The notes: generated from the letters alone by a model not told the origin. A DNA stretch of 64,000 nucleotides from Microthrixaceae bacterium (GCA_023957975.1 JAMLGM010000004.1:358206-422205); one strand, 5' to 3'; counted from the stretch's first letter, positions 43,155 to 52,615 are shown. Translations and numbers: made by a program.

Positions 43155-43234
43155 GACCAAACGTTAGTCCCGCCCAAACCGCTCACGAGTCGCCACCACG
43201 CGTTTGTGAGCCATCCGGCGATGGGCGACACCGA

Positions 43235-44458
43235 TCAGTCCGGGCGATACCGCCCAAGTGCCTGATGGACCAGCGCCCGGTGCAGCTGCTCGCCGGCCCC
43301 GGCCAACTCGTTCAACAGCGCCGTCGCCTGTTCGATCGCCCGCGGGTTTCGCTGTTTGAGCAACGGCAGCACCATCTGTTCGTAGAATCCCGACTCGCGT
43401 TCGGCGGCGTTCTTGAACATCCGCAGGTGGCGAGGTTCGACCCCCTTGGCCAGGAAGCGTTTCAACGACTTCACCACCGCCAATGCGGCGGCGTCGTAGG
43501 TCGACTCGCCGGCGATGACGTTCACCGAGACGAATCCGTACTCTTCCATCATCGACAGCGTCGCCTCGTCGATCTCGGCGAGTTCCAGAACCTCGCCTCG
43601 CCCGAAGGTGAGCCCGCGACCGATGGCAACCGCCGCCTGCTCCTCGGCCCGTTCCGTGCGCGGATCGCGCCGGCCACGCGGCGACGCCGGCGACTCCTGC
43701 AGGGCCGCCAGCCAGGCGGCGGCCTCGTGCTCGCCGTCGCCGGTTTCCCGGGCACCCTCGTCGACACCGGCTTCGGTCGAATCGGGCTTCGCTGCGGGCA
43801 CGGTGCCAGCGAGTGTCGCCGTCTGCGCCGAGGGGTGGGTCGAGTGGTCGACCGAATGGCCGACCGAGTGATGGGCCGAGTGGTCGACCGGGGGTGCAAC
43901 GTTCGACTCGGCCGCTTCCGCCGCTTCCGCCGCTTCCGCCGCTTCCGGCGTCGCAGTCGCCGCAGTCGTCGCAGTCTTCGCTGGCCGCTTGCGGGCGGAA
44001 CGCCGCCGAGACGCCGGAGCTTCGCTCACGCGTTCGGCCGCCGCTCGATCCGCTTCATCTTGCTCACGCAGACGTTCCCATGCCTCGACGTCGATCGCCG
44101 CCTCGGCGGCAGCCTCTGCCTCGCGCACCGGCCGGTTCGGGTCATCGTCGGTGCCCACGAACAGGTTCGGCTGCACCGGAATCGACTCTTCAAAGTCGAC
44201 ATCTCCGAGTTCGTCGAGGCGCGACTTGATGACCTTCAGCGGCAAAAAGTGGTCGCGCTGCTGGCGCAGGATCCAACGCAGCCGGGCGATGTCGACCGGG
44301 TAGAACTGCCGGTATCCGGCCGGGGAGCGTTCCAACCGCATGAGCCCCTGCGCCTCCAGGAACCGGATCTTGGAGATGGAGACCTCCTCGAACTCGACCT
44401 TGAGCTGCGACAACACCTCCCCGATCGAGAGGTACTCGGTCGTTTCAGCGATCTCCAT
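43235..44458 (-). CDS. ftsR: MerR-family regulator FtsR, enlarged by a low-complexity insert
   Basis: 407 residues from ATG 44458, overlapping the FHA gene by 14 bp. The N-terminal MerR domain reads LSIGEVLSQLKVEFEEVSISKIRFLEAQGLMRLERSPAGYRQFYPVDIARLRWIL, as in Rv1828/FtsR, which activates ftsZ in corynebacteria. The C-terminal domain (TFGRGEVLELAEIDEATLSMMEEYGFVS ... GVEPRHLRMFKNAAERESGFYEQMVLPLLKQRNP) is also family-like. Between them lies ~150 residues absent from the ~250-residue mycobacterial protein: a basic PSRRSARKRPAK stretch, an AAE repeat and a His-rich segment (DHSAHHSVGHSVDHSTH). That insert might bind metal or simply be a spacer. Confidence 0.88.
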   Translation of the reverse strand: MEIAETTEYLSIGEVLSQLKVEFEEVSISKIRFLEAQGLMRLERSPAGYRQFYPVDIARLRWILRQQRDHFLPLKVIKSRLDELGDVDFEESIPVQPNLFVGTDDDPNRPVREAEAAAEAAIDVEAWERLREQDEADRAAAERVSEAPASRRRSARKRPAKTATTAATATPEAAEAAEAAEAAESNVAPPVDHSAHHSVGHSVDHSTHPSAQTATLAGTVPAAKPDSTEAGVDEGARETGDGEHEAAAWLAALQESPASPRGRRDPRTERAEEQAAVAIGRGLTFGRGEVLELAEIDEATLSMMEEYGFVSVNVIAGESTYDAAALAVVKSLKRFLAKGVEPRHLRMFKNAAERESGFYEQMVLPLLKQRNPRAIEQATALLNELAGAGEQLHRALVHQALGRYRPD

Positions 44459-44894
44459 CGCCTGCCTCGAGCGCGAACAACAGCCGGAACTTGCCGACCT
44501 GGATCTGATCGCCGGGGTTGAGCGCGTGCCGCTCGACGAGCGCTCCGTTGACATAGGTGCCGTTCAACGAACCCGCATCGCTGAGCACACACGTCGACCC
44601 TTCGACCGTGATGAGCGCGTGGCGCCGCGACACGGTGACGTCGTCGAGAAACACGGTGCTCTGCGGGTGGCGGCCGATCGTGGTGTCGTCTGGTCCGATT
44701 TCGAAACGCGACCCGGCGTTCGCGCCGCGAACCACCACGAGCATCGGCACGTCGCCAGCCCCTGGACGAACGACCGGCAACGCCTCGGTGCGGTCTGGCT
44801 CACGCCGCTCGAGCGCCGAACCGCAGGCAGGACAGAAGTTGGCATCGGCCCCAACCGCGGAGCCGCATTTGGGGCATTGCGACGCCTCGGCCAT
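44445..44894 (-). CDS. garA: FHA-domain protein, GarA-like, with N-terminal zinc ribbon
   Basis: 149 residues. The N-terminus is a zinc ribbon (CPKCGS ... CPACGSAL). The FHA domain follows: GSRFEIGPDDTTIGRHPQSTVFLDDVTVSRRHALI, then LNGTYVNG, with the phosphothreonine-binding Arg, Ser, Arg-His and Asn. Actinobacterial GarA/OdhI binds and inhibits 2-oxoglutarate metabolism enzymes and is switched by phosphorylation of an N-terminal ETTS motif. That motif is replaced here by the zinc ribbon, so the switch must differ. Its position between gcvH and ftsR matches garA (Rv1827). Confidence 0.85.
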   Translation of the reverse strand: MAEASQCPKCGSAVGADANFCPACGSALERREPDRTEALPVVRPGAGDVPMLVVVRGANAGSRFEIGPDDTTIGRHPQSTVFLDDVTVSRRHALITVEGSTCVLSDAGSLNGTYVNGALVERHALNPGDQIQVGKFRLLFALEAGDGDR

Positions 44895-44898
44895 GACC

Positions 44899-45279
44899 TC
44901 AGTCGCTCACCAGCGCCCGGTACCCGTCGGCGTCGAGCAGGCCGGCGAGTTGCGACGGGTCATCAAGCGCGATGACACAGATCCACCCGGCGCCATAGGG
45001 GTCGCTGTTGAGCAGCGTCGCGTCGGCTTCGAGCGCCTCGTTGATTTCGACCACCGTGCCGTTGACCGGCGAGTAGATGTCGGACACCGACTTGGTCGAT
45101 TCCACCTCGCTGAACGACGCCCCCACCTCGACGGTGGCGCCCTGCTCTGGCAACTCGACATACACCACGTCGCCGAGGTTGTCCTGGGCGAAATCGGTGA
45201 TGCCGAGACGGACATTGCCGCCTTCGACCCGAACCCACTCGTGGTCGGTCGAATAGCGAAGGTCAGCGGGAAACTCCAT
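44899..45279 (-). CDS. gcvH: Glycine cleavage system H protein
   Basis: 126 residues from ATG 45279. H protein carries the lipoyl arm between P, T and L proteins. It shows LRYSTDHEWVRVEGGNVRLGITDFAQDNLGDVVYVELPEQG and the lipoylation site VESTKSVSDIYSPVNGTVVEIN with the modified Lys. The C-terminal NSDPYGAGWICVI is standard. It lies 4 bp upstream of the FHA gene, as in mycobacteria. Confidence 0.96.
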   Translation of the reverse strand: MEFPADLRYSTDHEWVRVEGGNVRLGITDFAQDNLGDVVYVELPEQGATVEVGASFSEVESTKSVSDIYSPVNGTVVEINEALEADATLLNSDPYGAGWICVIALDDPSQLAGLLDADGYRALVSD

Positions 45280-45320
45280 GGCCGGAGACTCTAGTGGACG
45301 GCGGCTGAGCGCGGATTGCC

Positions 45321-47171
45321 TCAACGGGTTCGGCCGTTGACCCTCGACCAGTTCGATGCGCTGATACGCCCGGCATTGTCGACGGTCAACGCGACGATGT
45401 TGTAGCGGCCGTTGCGGCGAATGGGCACCCGGATCGAATAGAACCCGCTCCCGACATATCCGCCGACCACCTGATCGTTGACGATCAGGAAGGTGCCCAT
45501 GATTCCCGAACCGTCGGTCGTGTAGACCCCGATGTCGAGATGGCGTCGCACCGTCGTCGAGGTTCCTGGCGAATACAGCAACGCGATCGGGAGGTGGTTG
45601 TCGATCGCCATCGCCGTCTCGGCGCCACCCCAGTTGCCCGCCGCGTCGTAGGCCACGACCGCGACCCGATGCACACCGTCGGCGAATCGGGTGGTATCGA
45701 CCGCAACGGGGAACCGCGCCGGCGGGGCGGACTGGGCGAACACCAGGGTGTCGCCCACATAGACCGCGAGGTTGGTGACGCCGACGTCGTCGGAGTTGGA
45801 CACCTCGAGCGTCACGGTCCCTGACGAATACCCCGCCGGAGCCGAGACCGCGACGGTCGGGGCGCTGCGTTCGCTCACCGCGGGCACCGGCGCTGCCGGG
45901 ACCGTCGCGGCGATTCGCGTCAGGGCCCCGTCGGCCGACAACGCCCCGTAGCGGTACAGGCCTGAACCGGTCAGCGACGGTGCGGCGACCGCCGAGTTGT
46001 ACATCGCTGCGCGGTACTGCGCGGCCGAGGCATCCGGCACGAGACTGCGCATCAACCCGACCGTCCCGCTCACATACGGCGCGCTGAAGCTGGTTCCACA
46101 GACGTTGTCGACGGCGAAGTAGCGGTCGTAGCGGCAGTACCCCGCCGCGAGTTCGTACCACGGGCCGCGCTGGCTCGTCGACGGGGGGCCGTCGCCGAGC
46201 CGCGTGTAGGCGCCGACCCCGACCACGGTGGGATAGGCGGCCGGATACCGAGCTGCCGAACCGGCCTCGTCGTAGTCGTTGCCCGCCGCGGCCACCACGA
46301 CGACGTTGCGGCTCTCGGCGTAGCGCACCGCCCGCTGCACGACCGGGTCATCGGTCGCCCCACCGAGGCTGAGGTTGATGACGTGGGCGCCGTGGTCGAC
46401 GGCATAGACGATGCCCTCGCCCACCGCCCAGGTGTCGCCCTCGCCGTCGGCGTCGAGCACCTTGACCGGAAGGACCCGACAGGTCCAGCACGCTCCGGCG
46501 ATCCCGTATCCGTCGTCGCCCGCAGCAGCCGCCAGTTCCGCGGTGAGCGTGCCGTGACGCTGGGGGTCATCGTCGCTATCGCGTCCGACGCCGGTCACCG
46601 AGGTGCCGGTGAAGTCGGCTCCGGCGATGACGCGTCCCGCAAGATCGGGGGTCGTGTTGACCCCCGTGTCGACCGTTGCGATCACCACGTTCGATGAGCC
46701 GACGGTTCGGTCCCACGCCCGGGTGAATCCCTGATCCGGCATCCAGAACTGCCGAGCCCAGCCCGGATCGGTCGGCGTGCGCGCGGCGGTGACGCGGCCG
46801 GGGGCCGACACGTCGCCGACCTCGTGGGCCGCGTCGAGACCTGCGATCACCGCCGCGACGTCGTCGGGGTCGACCGCGATTTTCACCGCGCCGAGTTGTC
46901 CGATCGTGGCGACCACCTCGACGTCGGCCCCCGCCAGGCGCCCGATTTCCGCTGGAGTGGGATCGTCGACTCCGCTGAGGATGAGCTCGACCGGTTCCGA
47001 TCCCTGATCCCGCGGCACATCTACCGATGCGGCCACCGATGCGGCCACCGGCGAGGCCACCGATGCGGCCACCGGCGCTGCCCCGGCACCCACGACTCCC
47101 CCGGTACCGCCGAACACTTCACCGATGAGTCCGGCGATGACGAACGCGCCGGCGACACGACTCGTCCTCAC
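45321..47171 (-). CDS. Secreted subtilisin-like serine protease (S8) with Ig-like C-terminus
   Basis: 616 residues from GTG 47171, which overlaps the pgsA-like stop (GTGA) and has GGGGAGG upstream. Signal peptide (VAGAFVIAGLIGEVFGG), Ala/Ser linker, then a propeptide-like segment. Catalytic triad: Asp in VIATVDTGVN, His in QRHGTLTAELAAA, Ser in GTSFSAPYVSGTVGL, with oxyanion Asn in VVVVAAAGNDYDE. A C-terminal Ig-like region (APTVAVSAPAGYSSGTVTL, LAVYVGDTLVFAQ) follows. Several cysteines (CWTCR, YCRYDRY, VCGTS) may form disulfides. Role: extracellular proteolysis; target unknown. Confidence 0.93.
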   Translation of the reverse strand: MRTSRVAGAFVIAGLIGEVFGGTGGVVGAGAAPVAASVASPVAASVAASVDVPRDQGSEPVELILSGVDDPTPAEIGRLAGADVEVVATIGQLGAVKIAVDPDDVAAVIAGLDAAHEVGDVSAPGRVTAARTPTDPGWARQFWMPDQGFTRAWDRTVGSSNVVIATVDTGVNTTPDLAGRVIAGADFTGTSVTGVGRDSDDDPQRHGTLTAELAAAAGDDGYGIAGACWTCRVLPVKVLDADGEGDTWAVGEGIVYAVDHGAHVINLSLGGATDDPVVQRAVRYAESRNVVVVAAAGNDYDEAGSAARYPAAYPTVVGVGAYTRLGDGPPSTSQRGPWYELAAGYCRYDRYFAVDNVCGTSFSAPYVSGTVGLMRSLVPDASAAQYRAAMYNSAVAAPSLTGSGLYRYGALSADGALTRIAATVPAAPVPAVSERSAPTVAVSAPAGYSSGTVTLEVSNSDDVGVTNLAVYVGDTLVFAQSAPPARFPVAVDTTRFADGVHRVAVVAYDAAGNWGGAETAMAIDNHLPIALLYSPGTSTTVRRHLDIGVYTTDGSGIMGTFLIVNDQVVGGYVGSGFYSIRVPIRRNGRYNIVALTVDNAGRISASNWSRVNGRTR

Positions 47172-47875
47172 CGGACCTCCCCGGTCGCCTCGCCGTCGGC
47201 CGCCGCCAACTGGCGCTTCAGGCGCCCTTCCTTCAACGCCACGCGGCCCCGGACGAAGTACTGGCCTGCGGCGAACAGCGAGAACACCACCCCGGGAATG
47301 GCGAGCGCGTAGGCGAACAGGGTCCATCCCGTGTGCCAGCCCTCGCCGAGTGATCGTTGATCTGCGATCAGGAACGCCGGAAACGCTCCCATGTTGGCGA
47401 ACGCTCCGCACTTACCCCACCAGGTGACGTCCATGCGCTTCGCGCCGAGCGAGGTGATGAGGATCACCCATCCGGACACGAGAACTTCGCGGATCAACAC
47501 CAGGGCGCTGAACCACAGCGGAGCCGACCCGGAGATGATCACCGCGACGATGCCGACGACCAACATGATCCGGTCGACGATCGGGTCGAACATCTTTCCG
47601 AAGTTCGAGGTCTGATCGAACCGCCGGGCGATGTAGCCGTCGACCCAATCGGTGGCCGCCAGCAGGCCGAGCAAGAGCCCTGCCCAGCCGGGCGAGTCCA
47701 TGCCGAACAGCAGCCACAGAAACACCGGAATACACAGCAACCGCACGAGCGAGATCGCATTGGGGACCGTCAGGATCCGGTCGACCTGCATGTCGCCGAG
47801 GCCCTCGACCTCCGGTCGGTAGATCAGATGGTGCTCGTGCTGGTCCACGGCCTTGAGGTTACGGCATCGACCCAT
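47168..47875 (-). CDS. pgsA: CDP-alcohol phosphatidyltransferase (PgsA-like)
   Basis: Up to 235 residues. The family motif DGxxAR-x8-G-x3-D-x3-D is intact in DWVDGYIARRFDQTSNFGKMFDPIVD. Several membrane helices surround it (ISLVRLLCIPVFLWLLFG, IMLVVGIVAVIISGSAPLWF). Such enzymes make phosphatidylglycerol phosphate or phosphatidylinositol phosphate from CDP-diacylglycerol. The longest start is ATG 47875; GTG 47848 with AAGG upstream is a good alternative. The mycobacterial counterpart at this locus is pgsA2 (Rv1822). The acceptor alcohol cannot be fixed from sequence. Confidence 0.87.
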   Translation of the reverse strand: MGRCRNLKAVDQHEHHLIYRPEVEGLGDMQVDRILTVPNAISLVRLLCIPVFLWLLFGMDSPGWAGLLLGLLAATDWVDGYIARRFDQTSNFGKMFDPIVDRIMLVVGIVAVIISGSAPLWFSALVLIREVLVSGWVILITSLGAKRMDVTWWGKCGAFANMGAFPAFLIADQRSLGEGWHTGWTLFAYALAIPGVVFSLFAAGQYFVRGRVALKEGRLKRQLAAADGEATGEVR

Positions 47876-47909
47876 CCCCTCACGCAGCGCTCCACCTACG
47901 ATTCGCTAC

Positions 47910-48353
47910 ATGACCGACAACGCCCCCAGCGCTCCCGACTCCGTGTTCACCCTCATCATCCGCGGCGACCTGCCGGGGCGCTTCGTCTGGAGAGACGAGC
48001 GCGTCGTCGCGTTCCTCACGATCGCACCGATCACGGCGGGCCACGTGCTCGTCGTGCCGGTCGACCAGGTGGACAAGTGGACCGATCTGCCCAACGACCT
48101 GTGGTTGGAGCTGAACGCCGTGGCCATCGAGGTCGGACGGGCCATCGAGGACGCGTTCGACTGCGTGCGGGTCGGCACGATCATCGCCGGCCTCGAGGTG
48201 CCCCACTGCCACCTCCACCTGCTGCCGATCAACGCCGAATCGGACCTGTCCTTCGCCAAGGCGAATCCGAACGTCCCGGCGGAGGAGCTCGATGCGGCCG
48301 CCGAGGCCATCCGCGCAGCGCTGCGCGCCCGCGGTCACGCCACACCCGGCTGA
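47910..48353 (+). CDS. HIT-family nucleotide-binding hydrolase
   Basis: 147 residues from ATG 47910. Histidine-triad signature in VPHCHLHLLPIN (HxHxHxx), with FLTIAPITAGHVLVVPVDQVDKW upstream as usual. HIT proteins hydrolyse nucleotidyl phosphoramidates and related bonds. It is divergent from the pgsA-like gene and ends inside a tandem repeat. Confidence 0.93.
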   Translation: MTDNAPSAPDSVFTLIIRGDLPGRFVWRDERVVAFLTIAPITAGHVLVVPVDQVDKWTDLPNDLWLELNAVAIEVGRAIEDAFDCVRVGTIIAGLEVPHCHLHLLPINAESDLSFAKANPNVPAEELDAAAEAIRAALRARGHATPG

Positions 48354-48397
48354 CGGCTTCTCCGACTGACCGCTTCTCCTACTCACGGCTTCTCCTA
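48350..48397. repeat. 16-bp tandem repeat, three copies, first contains a stop codon
   Basis: CTGACGGCTTCTCCGA (48350-48365), CTGACCGCTTCTCCTA (48366-48381) and CTCACGGCTTCTCCTA (48382-48397). The first includes the TGA stop of the HIT gene (48351-48353). It fills the gap to the convergent gene ending at 48409. Confidence 0.88.
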
Positions 48398-48408
48398 CCG
48401 ACGAATCC

Positions 48409-49110
48409 TCACGCCTCCTCGGTCAACTCGACGGGGTCGATGAGGTGTGCACCCTTGTTGCGGGCGTTGTTGACCTCGGTCGATACCGGATGCATCGTCA
48501 ACACCCCCGTCTCCGCCGGCACCATGAGCGGCGCGACCGCGGCGGCGTCGGTGATCGCAGGGTCCAGCCAGGTGGCGAAATCGGTCGGCTCGAGGATGAC
48601 GGGCATGCGGTCATGCACCGGAGCCATGGTTTCGTTCGCCGAGGTGGTCAGGATCGTGCAGCTGCGCACCACGACGTCCTCGCCGGCGAGTTGCCCCTTC
48701 CATTGGGCCCACAGCCCGGCGAAGGCCAGCGGGGCACCGTCGGCACGGCGGATGAAGTACGGCTGCTTTGCCTTGCGACCGGCGACCGCTGCCCATTCGT
48801 AGAAGCCGTCGGCGGGCACGATGCAGCGCTTCTTCGACAGCGAGGACTTGAAGCTGTTCTTCTCGGCGGCGGTTTCGCTACGGGCGTTGATCATCCGGTT
48901 GCCGACGTTGAGGTCCTTGGCCCACACCGGTACGAGGCCCCAGCGATACAGCTCGATGTGACGCGACCCCTGAGCGTCGCCGACCACGACCTCGACGTCC
49001 GCGCTCGGAGCGATGTTGTACTGGGCCGGTACCGGCTCGGCGGGAGCGCTCGCCCCGAAGTACTCGGCCAGTTCCTCGACCGGGGTCGCCGCGACAAAAC
49101 GTCCACACAT
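48409..49110 (-). CDS. SOS response-associated peptidase, HMCES/YedK family
   Basis: 233 residues from ATG 49110. The protein begins MCGRF, where Cys2 becomes the N-terminal residue that crosslinks to abasic sites in single-stranded DNA. Family stretches: YNIAPSADVEVVV, RWGLVPVWAKD, NARSETAAEKNSFK, RCIVPADGFYEWAAV and the His in NETMAPVHDRMPVIL. It shields abasic sites at replication forks. No SOS box is obvious upstream. Confidence 0.94.
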   Translation of the reverse strand: MCGRFVAATPVEELAEYFGASAPAEPVPAQYNIAPSADVEVVVGDAQGSRHIELYRWGLVPVWAKDLNVGNRMINARSETAAEKNSFKSSLSKKRCIVPADGFYEWAAVAGRKAKQPYFIRRADGAPLAFAGLWAQWKGQLAGEDVVVRSCTILTTSANETMAPVHDRMPVILEPTDFATWLDPAITDAAAVAPLMVPAETGVLTMHPVSTEVNNARNKGAHLIDPVELTEEA

Positions 49111-49179
49111 GTGCACGACGCTAGTGCCGTGGCCGCGCTCCCACGTCGGCGCCGGCGGCCCCGCTAGCGTCTGAACATC

Positions 49180-50370
49180 GTGAACGACACTGCCCCCGAT
49201 CGGCGCTCCGACCGCCCCGACCGACGCCGCGCCCCCGAGTTGTCGGTGATCACCCCGACCTACAACGAGGCCGACAACATCGAAGTGTTGCTCGATGCGC
49301 TCGAGGTGGCACTCGTCACCGTGCCCCACGAGGTCATCGTGGTCGACGACGACTCCCCCGATCGCACCTGGGAGCGGGCCGAGCGCTACGCCGAGTCGCG
49401 CCGCAACGTCCGGGTGCTTCGCCGCTTCAGCGACCATGGACTGTCGAGCGCGGTCATGGCCGGCATGGAGGCGAGCAACGGCGAGGTGATCGCGGTCATC
49501 GATGCGGATCTCCAACACGACGAGACCGCGCTCGTGGCGATGGTCGACATGATCCGCGACGGTTCGGCCGACATCGTCGTCGGCACGCGGGGCGCCGAGG
49601 GCGGCAGCTACGGCGACTGGTCGGTGTTTCGCCGATTCGTCTCCTGGGTCGCCGCCATGATCGCCAAGGTGTTCCTCCGGGTGCAGACATCGGATCCCAT
49701 GTCGGGGTTCTTCGCCATCTCCCGCGACGCCTATCTGCGCAGTGCGCCGGAGGTGAACCCGCGCGGGTTCAAAATCCTCCTCGAGTTCATCGGCCGGAAC
49801 CGGGACCTGCGCGTGGGCGAGGTGGGCTACGAATTCCGCAATCGGGTCGCCGGCGAAACGAAGATGTCGCCGTCGATCATCCGCTCCTATCTCCTCGCGG
49901 TGTTCGAGCTGCGTTTCGGCAGGCAGGTGAAGGGGCAGTTCTTCCTGTACAGCCTGGTGGGAGCGTCGGGGGTGGTGGTGAACCTCGCGGTGTTCTCACT
50001 GCTCGAGGTCGCGGGCGTCGGCACGATCGATCTCGGCTTCAGTCGACCCGTGCGCTGGTCGTTGCTCGGCGGCATCGCGGCGTCGATCGTGTGGAACTTC
50101 TTGTTGAACAACTACTTCACGTTCTGGGAGCAACGGTTTCACCGCCGCAACCTGCTCGGCGGCCTCGCGTTGTTCAGCGCGGTCTCCCTGCTCGGCGTCG
50201 TCATCCACGTGGCGGTGTTTCAGTTTCTCCAGAACAACGGATGGGGCCGCTCGGTGTTGGGGCCTGCGCTCACCGACATCGTCCAGGACGCGTTCGGCTA
50301 TGTCGTCGCGTTGATCAGCAATTACTTCCTCAACGTGAATTACATCTGGCGGCGACGCCCCGAGGACTGA
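49180..50370 (+). CDS. Dolichol-phosphate-mannose-synthase-like glycosyltransferase with GtrA domain
   Basis: 396 residues from GTG 49180. The N-terminal GT2 domain has SVITPTYNEADNIEVLL, VVDDDSPDRT, VIDADLQHD (DxD) and DPMSGFFAISR. A GtrA-like four-helix region follows (FFLYSLVGASGVVVNLAVFSLL, WSLLGGIAASIVWNFLLNNYFTFWE, LGGLALFSAVSLLGVVIHVAVF, FGYVVALISNYFLNVNYIWRRR). Such fusions make polyprenyl-phosphate sugars and help flip them. A TAGCGT nine bases before the GTG suggests a leaderless transcript. Confidence 0.93.
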   Translation: MNDTAPDRRSDRPDRRRAPELSVITPTYNEADNIEVLLDALEVALVTVPHEVIVVDDDSPDRTWERAERYAESRRNVRVLRRFSDHGLSSAVMAGMEASNGEVIAVIDADLQHDETALVAMVDMIRDGSADIVVGTRGAEGGSYGDWSVFRRFVSWVAAMIAKVFLRVQTSDPMSGFFAISRDAYLRSAPEVNPRGFKILLEFIGRNRDLRVGEVGYEFRNRVAGETKMSPSIIRSYLLAVFELRFGRQVKGQFFLYSLVGASGVVVNLAVFSLLEVAGVGTIDLGFSRPVRWSLLGGIAASIVWNFLLNNYFTFWEQRFHRRNLLGGLALFSAVSLLGVVIHVAVFQFLQNNGWGRSVLGPALTDIVQDAFGYVVALISNYFLNVNYIWRRRPED

Positions 50371-50404
50371 GAAGCCCGACGCGTTCGGGGCTGCGTTCAG
50401 CGAC

Positions 50405-50824
50405 TCAACCGCGTCCGGCGACCACGCGCTGCATCGTCGCGACGATCTCCTCCTCGGAGGCACCGGGGGCCAACACCGCGGCAACCCCGGCGTCGAGCAG
50501 CGTCGGCAGGTCGCGATCGGGGATGATGCCGCCGACCACCACGGGGATGTCGACCCCGTTCGCCGTCAGGTGCTCGAGCACGGGCGGCACCAGCGCGAGA
50601 TGCGCGCCCGACAGCATCGACAGCCCGATCACATCGACGTCCTCGTCGATCGCCGCGGCGACCACCCGTTCGGGGGTCTGGCGCAATCCGGTGTAGACGA
50701 CCTCGTAGCCGGCGTCGCGCAACAGCCGCGCCACCACCTTGACCCCGCGGTCGTGGCCGTCGAGGCCGAGTTTGGCCACCAGCACCCGCCCGAGCGGCAC
50801 GGCCGATTCGTTGAAGAAGTCCAT
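50405..50824 (-). CDS. Cobalamin-binding subunit of an acyl-CoA mutase
   Basis: 139 residues from ATG 50824, with GAGGA upstream and two bases after the large-subunit stop. B12-binding domain with base-off/His-on motif: [19 protein letters not shown] contains DxHxxG with the cobalt-ligating His, then GLSMLSGAH and VVGGIIP. It partners the large subunit encoded directly upstream. Single-domain size is as in split mutases such as isobutyryl-CoA mutase small subunit. Confidence 0.93.
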   Translation of the reverse strand: MDFFNESAVPLGRVLVAKLGLDGHDRGVKVVARLLRDAGYEVVYTGLRQTPERVVAAAIDEDVDVIGLSMLSGAHLALVPPVLEHLTANGVDIPVVVGGIIPDRDLPTLLDAGVAAVLAPGASEEEIVATMQRVVAGRG

Positions 50825-50826
50825 CG

Positions 50827-52551
50827 TCAGATCCTCGGGGTCTCGTCCCACCGGCCGAACACATCGGCCATCGCCGACATCATCTCACCGAGGGTCACCA
50901 TCGCGGTCGACGCCTCCAACAACGCCGGCATCAGATTGATTTCGGGATCCGCGGCGTCGCGGCGCACCCGATCGAGGGCGGCCTCGACACGGCTGGTGTC
51001 GCGTTCGGAGCGCACCGCGTCGAGTCGTTTGAGCTGTTGATCCTCGACCGAGCCGTCGATGTAGAGGGTCTCGGGAGCCGGCTCGTCGTTGCCCTCGGTG
51101 AACGCGTTCACGCCCACGATGATGTGACGGCCGTCGTCGACCTTTCGCTGGAGTTCGTACGCCGAGTTCGCGATCTCGCCTTGGAACCAGCCGTCTTCGA
51201 CGCCGATCACGCAGCCTTCGTACATCGAACCGTCGCCGATCTCGGCGATCTTGGAGAAGATCTCCTCGGCGAGCGCCTCCATGTCGTCGGTGAGCGCCTC
51301 CACGTACCACGAGCCGCCGAGCGGGTCGGCCACGTTGGTCACGCGGGTCTCATAGGCGATGACCTGCTGGGTTCTCAGCGCGATTCGGGCGGCCTTTTCG
51401 GTGGGCAGCGCGAGGGTTTCGTCCATCGAGTTCGTGTGCAGGCTCTGGGTGCCTCCGAGCACGCCGGCGAGTGCCTCGATCGCGGTGCGGACGATGTTCA
51501 CCTCGGGCTGTTGGGCGGTGAGCGACACCCCGGCGGTCTGGGTGTGGAACCGCAACTGCATCGACTTCGGGTTGGTGGCTCCGTAGCGGTCGCGCAACCA
51601 ACGGGCCCAGATGCGACGAGCGGCGCGGTACTTCGCGATCTCTTCGAAGAAGTCGGAGTGTGCGTTGAAGAAGAAGCTCAGCCTCGGTGCGAACTCGTCG
51701 ATCGCCAGTCCGGCGGCCAGGCCCAATTCGACGTAGGCGAAACCGTTGGCGAGCGTGAATGCCAGTTCCTGGGCCGCGGTCGATCCGGCTTCGCGGATGT
51801 GATACCCGGAAACCGACAGCGCGTGCCAGCGGGGCATCTCGGCCGCGCAGAACGTCATGGTGTCGCGGACCAGACGCAGCGACGGCCGCGGCGGAAAGAT
51901 GAATTCCTTCTGGGCCTGATACTCCTTGAGGATGTCGTTCTGAAGCGTCCCGCCGATGCGCTCACGCCGCATCCCGGCGGCCTCGGCCGCGGCGATGAAC
52001 ATCGCGAAGATCGGCGCCGCCGGAGAGTTGATGGTCATCGAGGTCGTGGTCGACTCGAGGTCGATGCCCCGAAACAGGTCCTCCATGTCCGCCTGGGTGT
52101 CGACCGCCACCCCGCATCGGCCGACCTCGCCGAGGCTCATCGGGTCATCGGAGTCGTAGCCCATCAACGTCGGCAGATCGAACGCCGTCGACAGCCCGTC
52201 GCCGCCGTTGGCGAGGATGTCGCGGAACCGCAGGTTGGTGTCGACGGCGGTGCCGAACCCGGCGAACATGCGCATCGTCCAGAGCTTCGAGCGATACATC
52301 GAGGCGTACGGTCCGCGGGTGTAGGGATACTGCCCCGGGTACTGGCCCTCGTCGGTGGTCTCGTCGGTGGTCTCGTCGGTGGTCTCGCCGTGTGGGCCGG
52401 GCACCTCGGAGTTCCCACCGCGAACGGGGTCCGGGCCATAGACGGCGTCGACCTCCACACCCGACATCGACGCGAAGTCGGCGTCACGCAGCGGCGACGC
52501 CTCGAATGCCTCGTTCCAACGGGACCGATTCGCACGGGCGGATTCGTTCAT
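50827..52551 (-). CDS. Acyl-CoA mutase large subunit (isobutyryl-CoA mutase-like)
   Basis: 574 residues from ATG 52551. MCM/ICM-family barrel: [58 protein letters not shown] with the active-site His, [33 protein letters not shown]. The position that is Arg207 in methylmalonyl-CoA mutase (FMVRNTYIFPP) is Gln here ([11 protein letters not shown]), as in isobutyryl-CoA mutase, so a non-carboxylated acyl-CoA is the more likely substrate. The B12 domain is on the separate downstream gene. A TTDE repeat (three copies) lies near residue 60. Confidence 0.88.
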   Translation of the reverse strand: MNESARANRSRWNEAFEASPLRDADFASMSGVEVDAVYGPDPVRGGNSEVPGPHGETTDETTDETTDEGQYPGQYPYTRGPYASMYRSKLWTMRMFAGFGTAVDTNLRFRDILANGGDGLSTAFDLPTLMGYDSDDPMSLGEVGRCGVAVDTQADMEDLFRGIDLESTTTSMTINSPAAPIFAMFIAAAEAAGMRRERIGGTLQNDILKEYQAQKEFIFPPRPSLRLVRDTMTFCAAEMPRWHALSVSGYHIREAGSTAAQELAFTLANGFAYVELGLAAGLAIDEFAPRLSFFFNAHSDFFEEIAKYRAARRIWARWLRDRYGATNPKSMQLRFHTQTAGVSLTAQQPEVNIVRTAIEALAGVLGGTQSLHTNSMDETLALPTEKAARIALRTQQVIAYETRVTNVADPLGGSWYVEALTDDMEALAEEIFSKIAEIGDGSMYEGCVIGVEDGWFQGEIANSAYELQRKVDDGRHIIVGVNAFTEGNDEPAPETLYIDGSVEDQQLKRLDAVRSERDTSRVEAALDRVRRDAADPEINLMPALLEASTAMVTLGEMMSAMADVFGRWDETPRI

Positions 52552-52615
52552 GGGTGCCACGGTATCGGCAGCGGTATCCGCCGCGGTGCGCATTCCCGGA
52601 GGGCAAACTGTTGCG

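Noticed and set aside
50827..52551. Methylmalonyl-CoA mutase as the name of the large subunit
   Set aside because: Gln replaces the substrate-carboxylate-binding Arg; sequence around it follows isobutyryl-CoA mutase.
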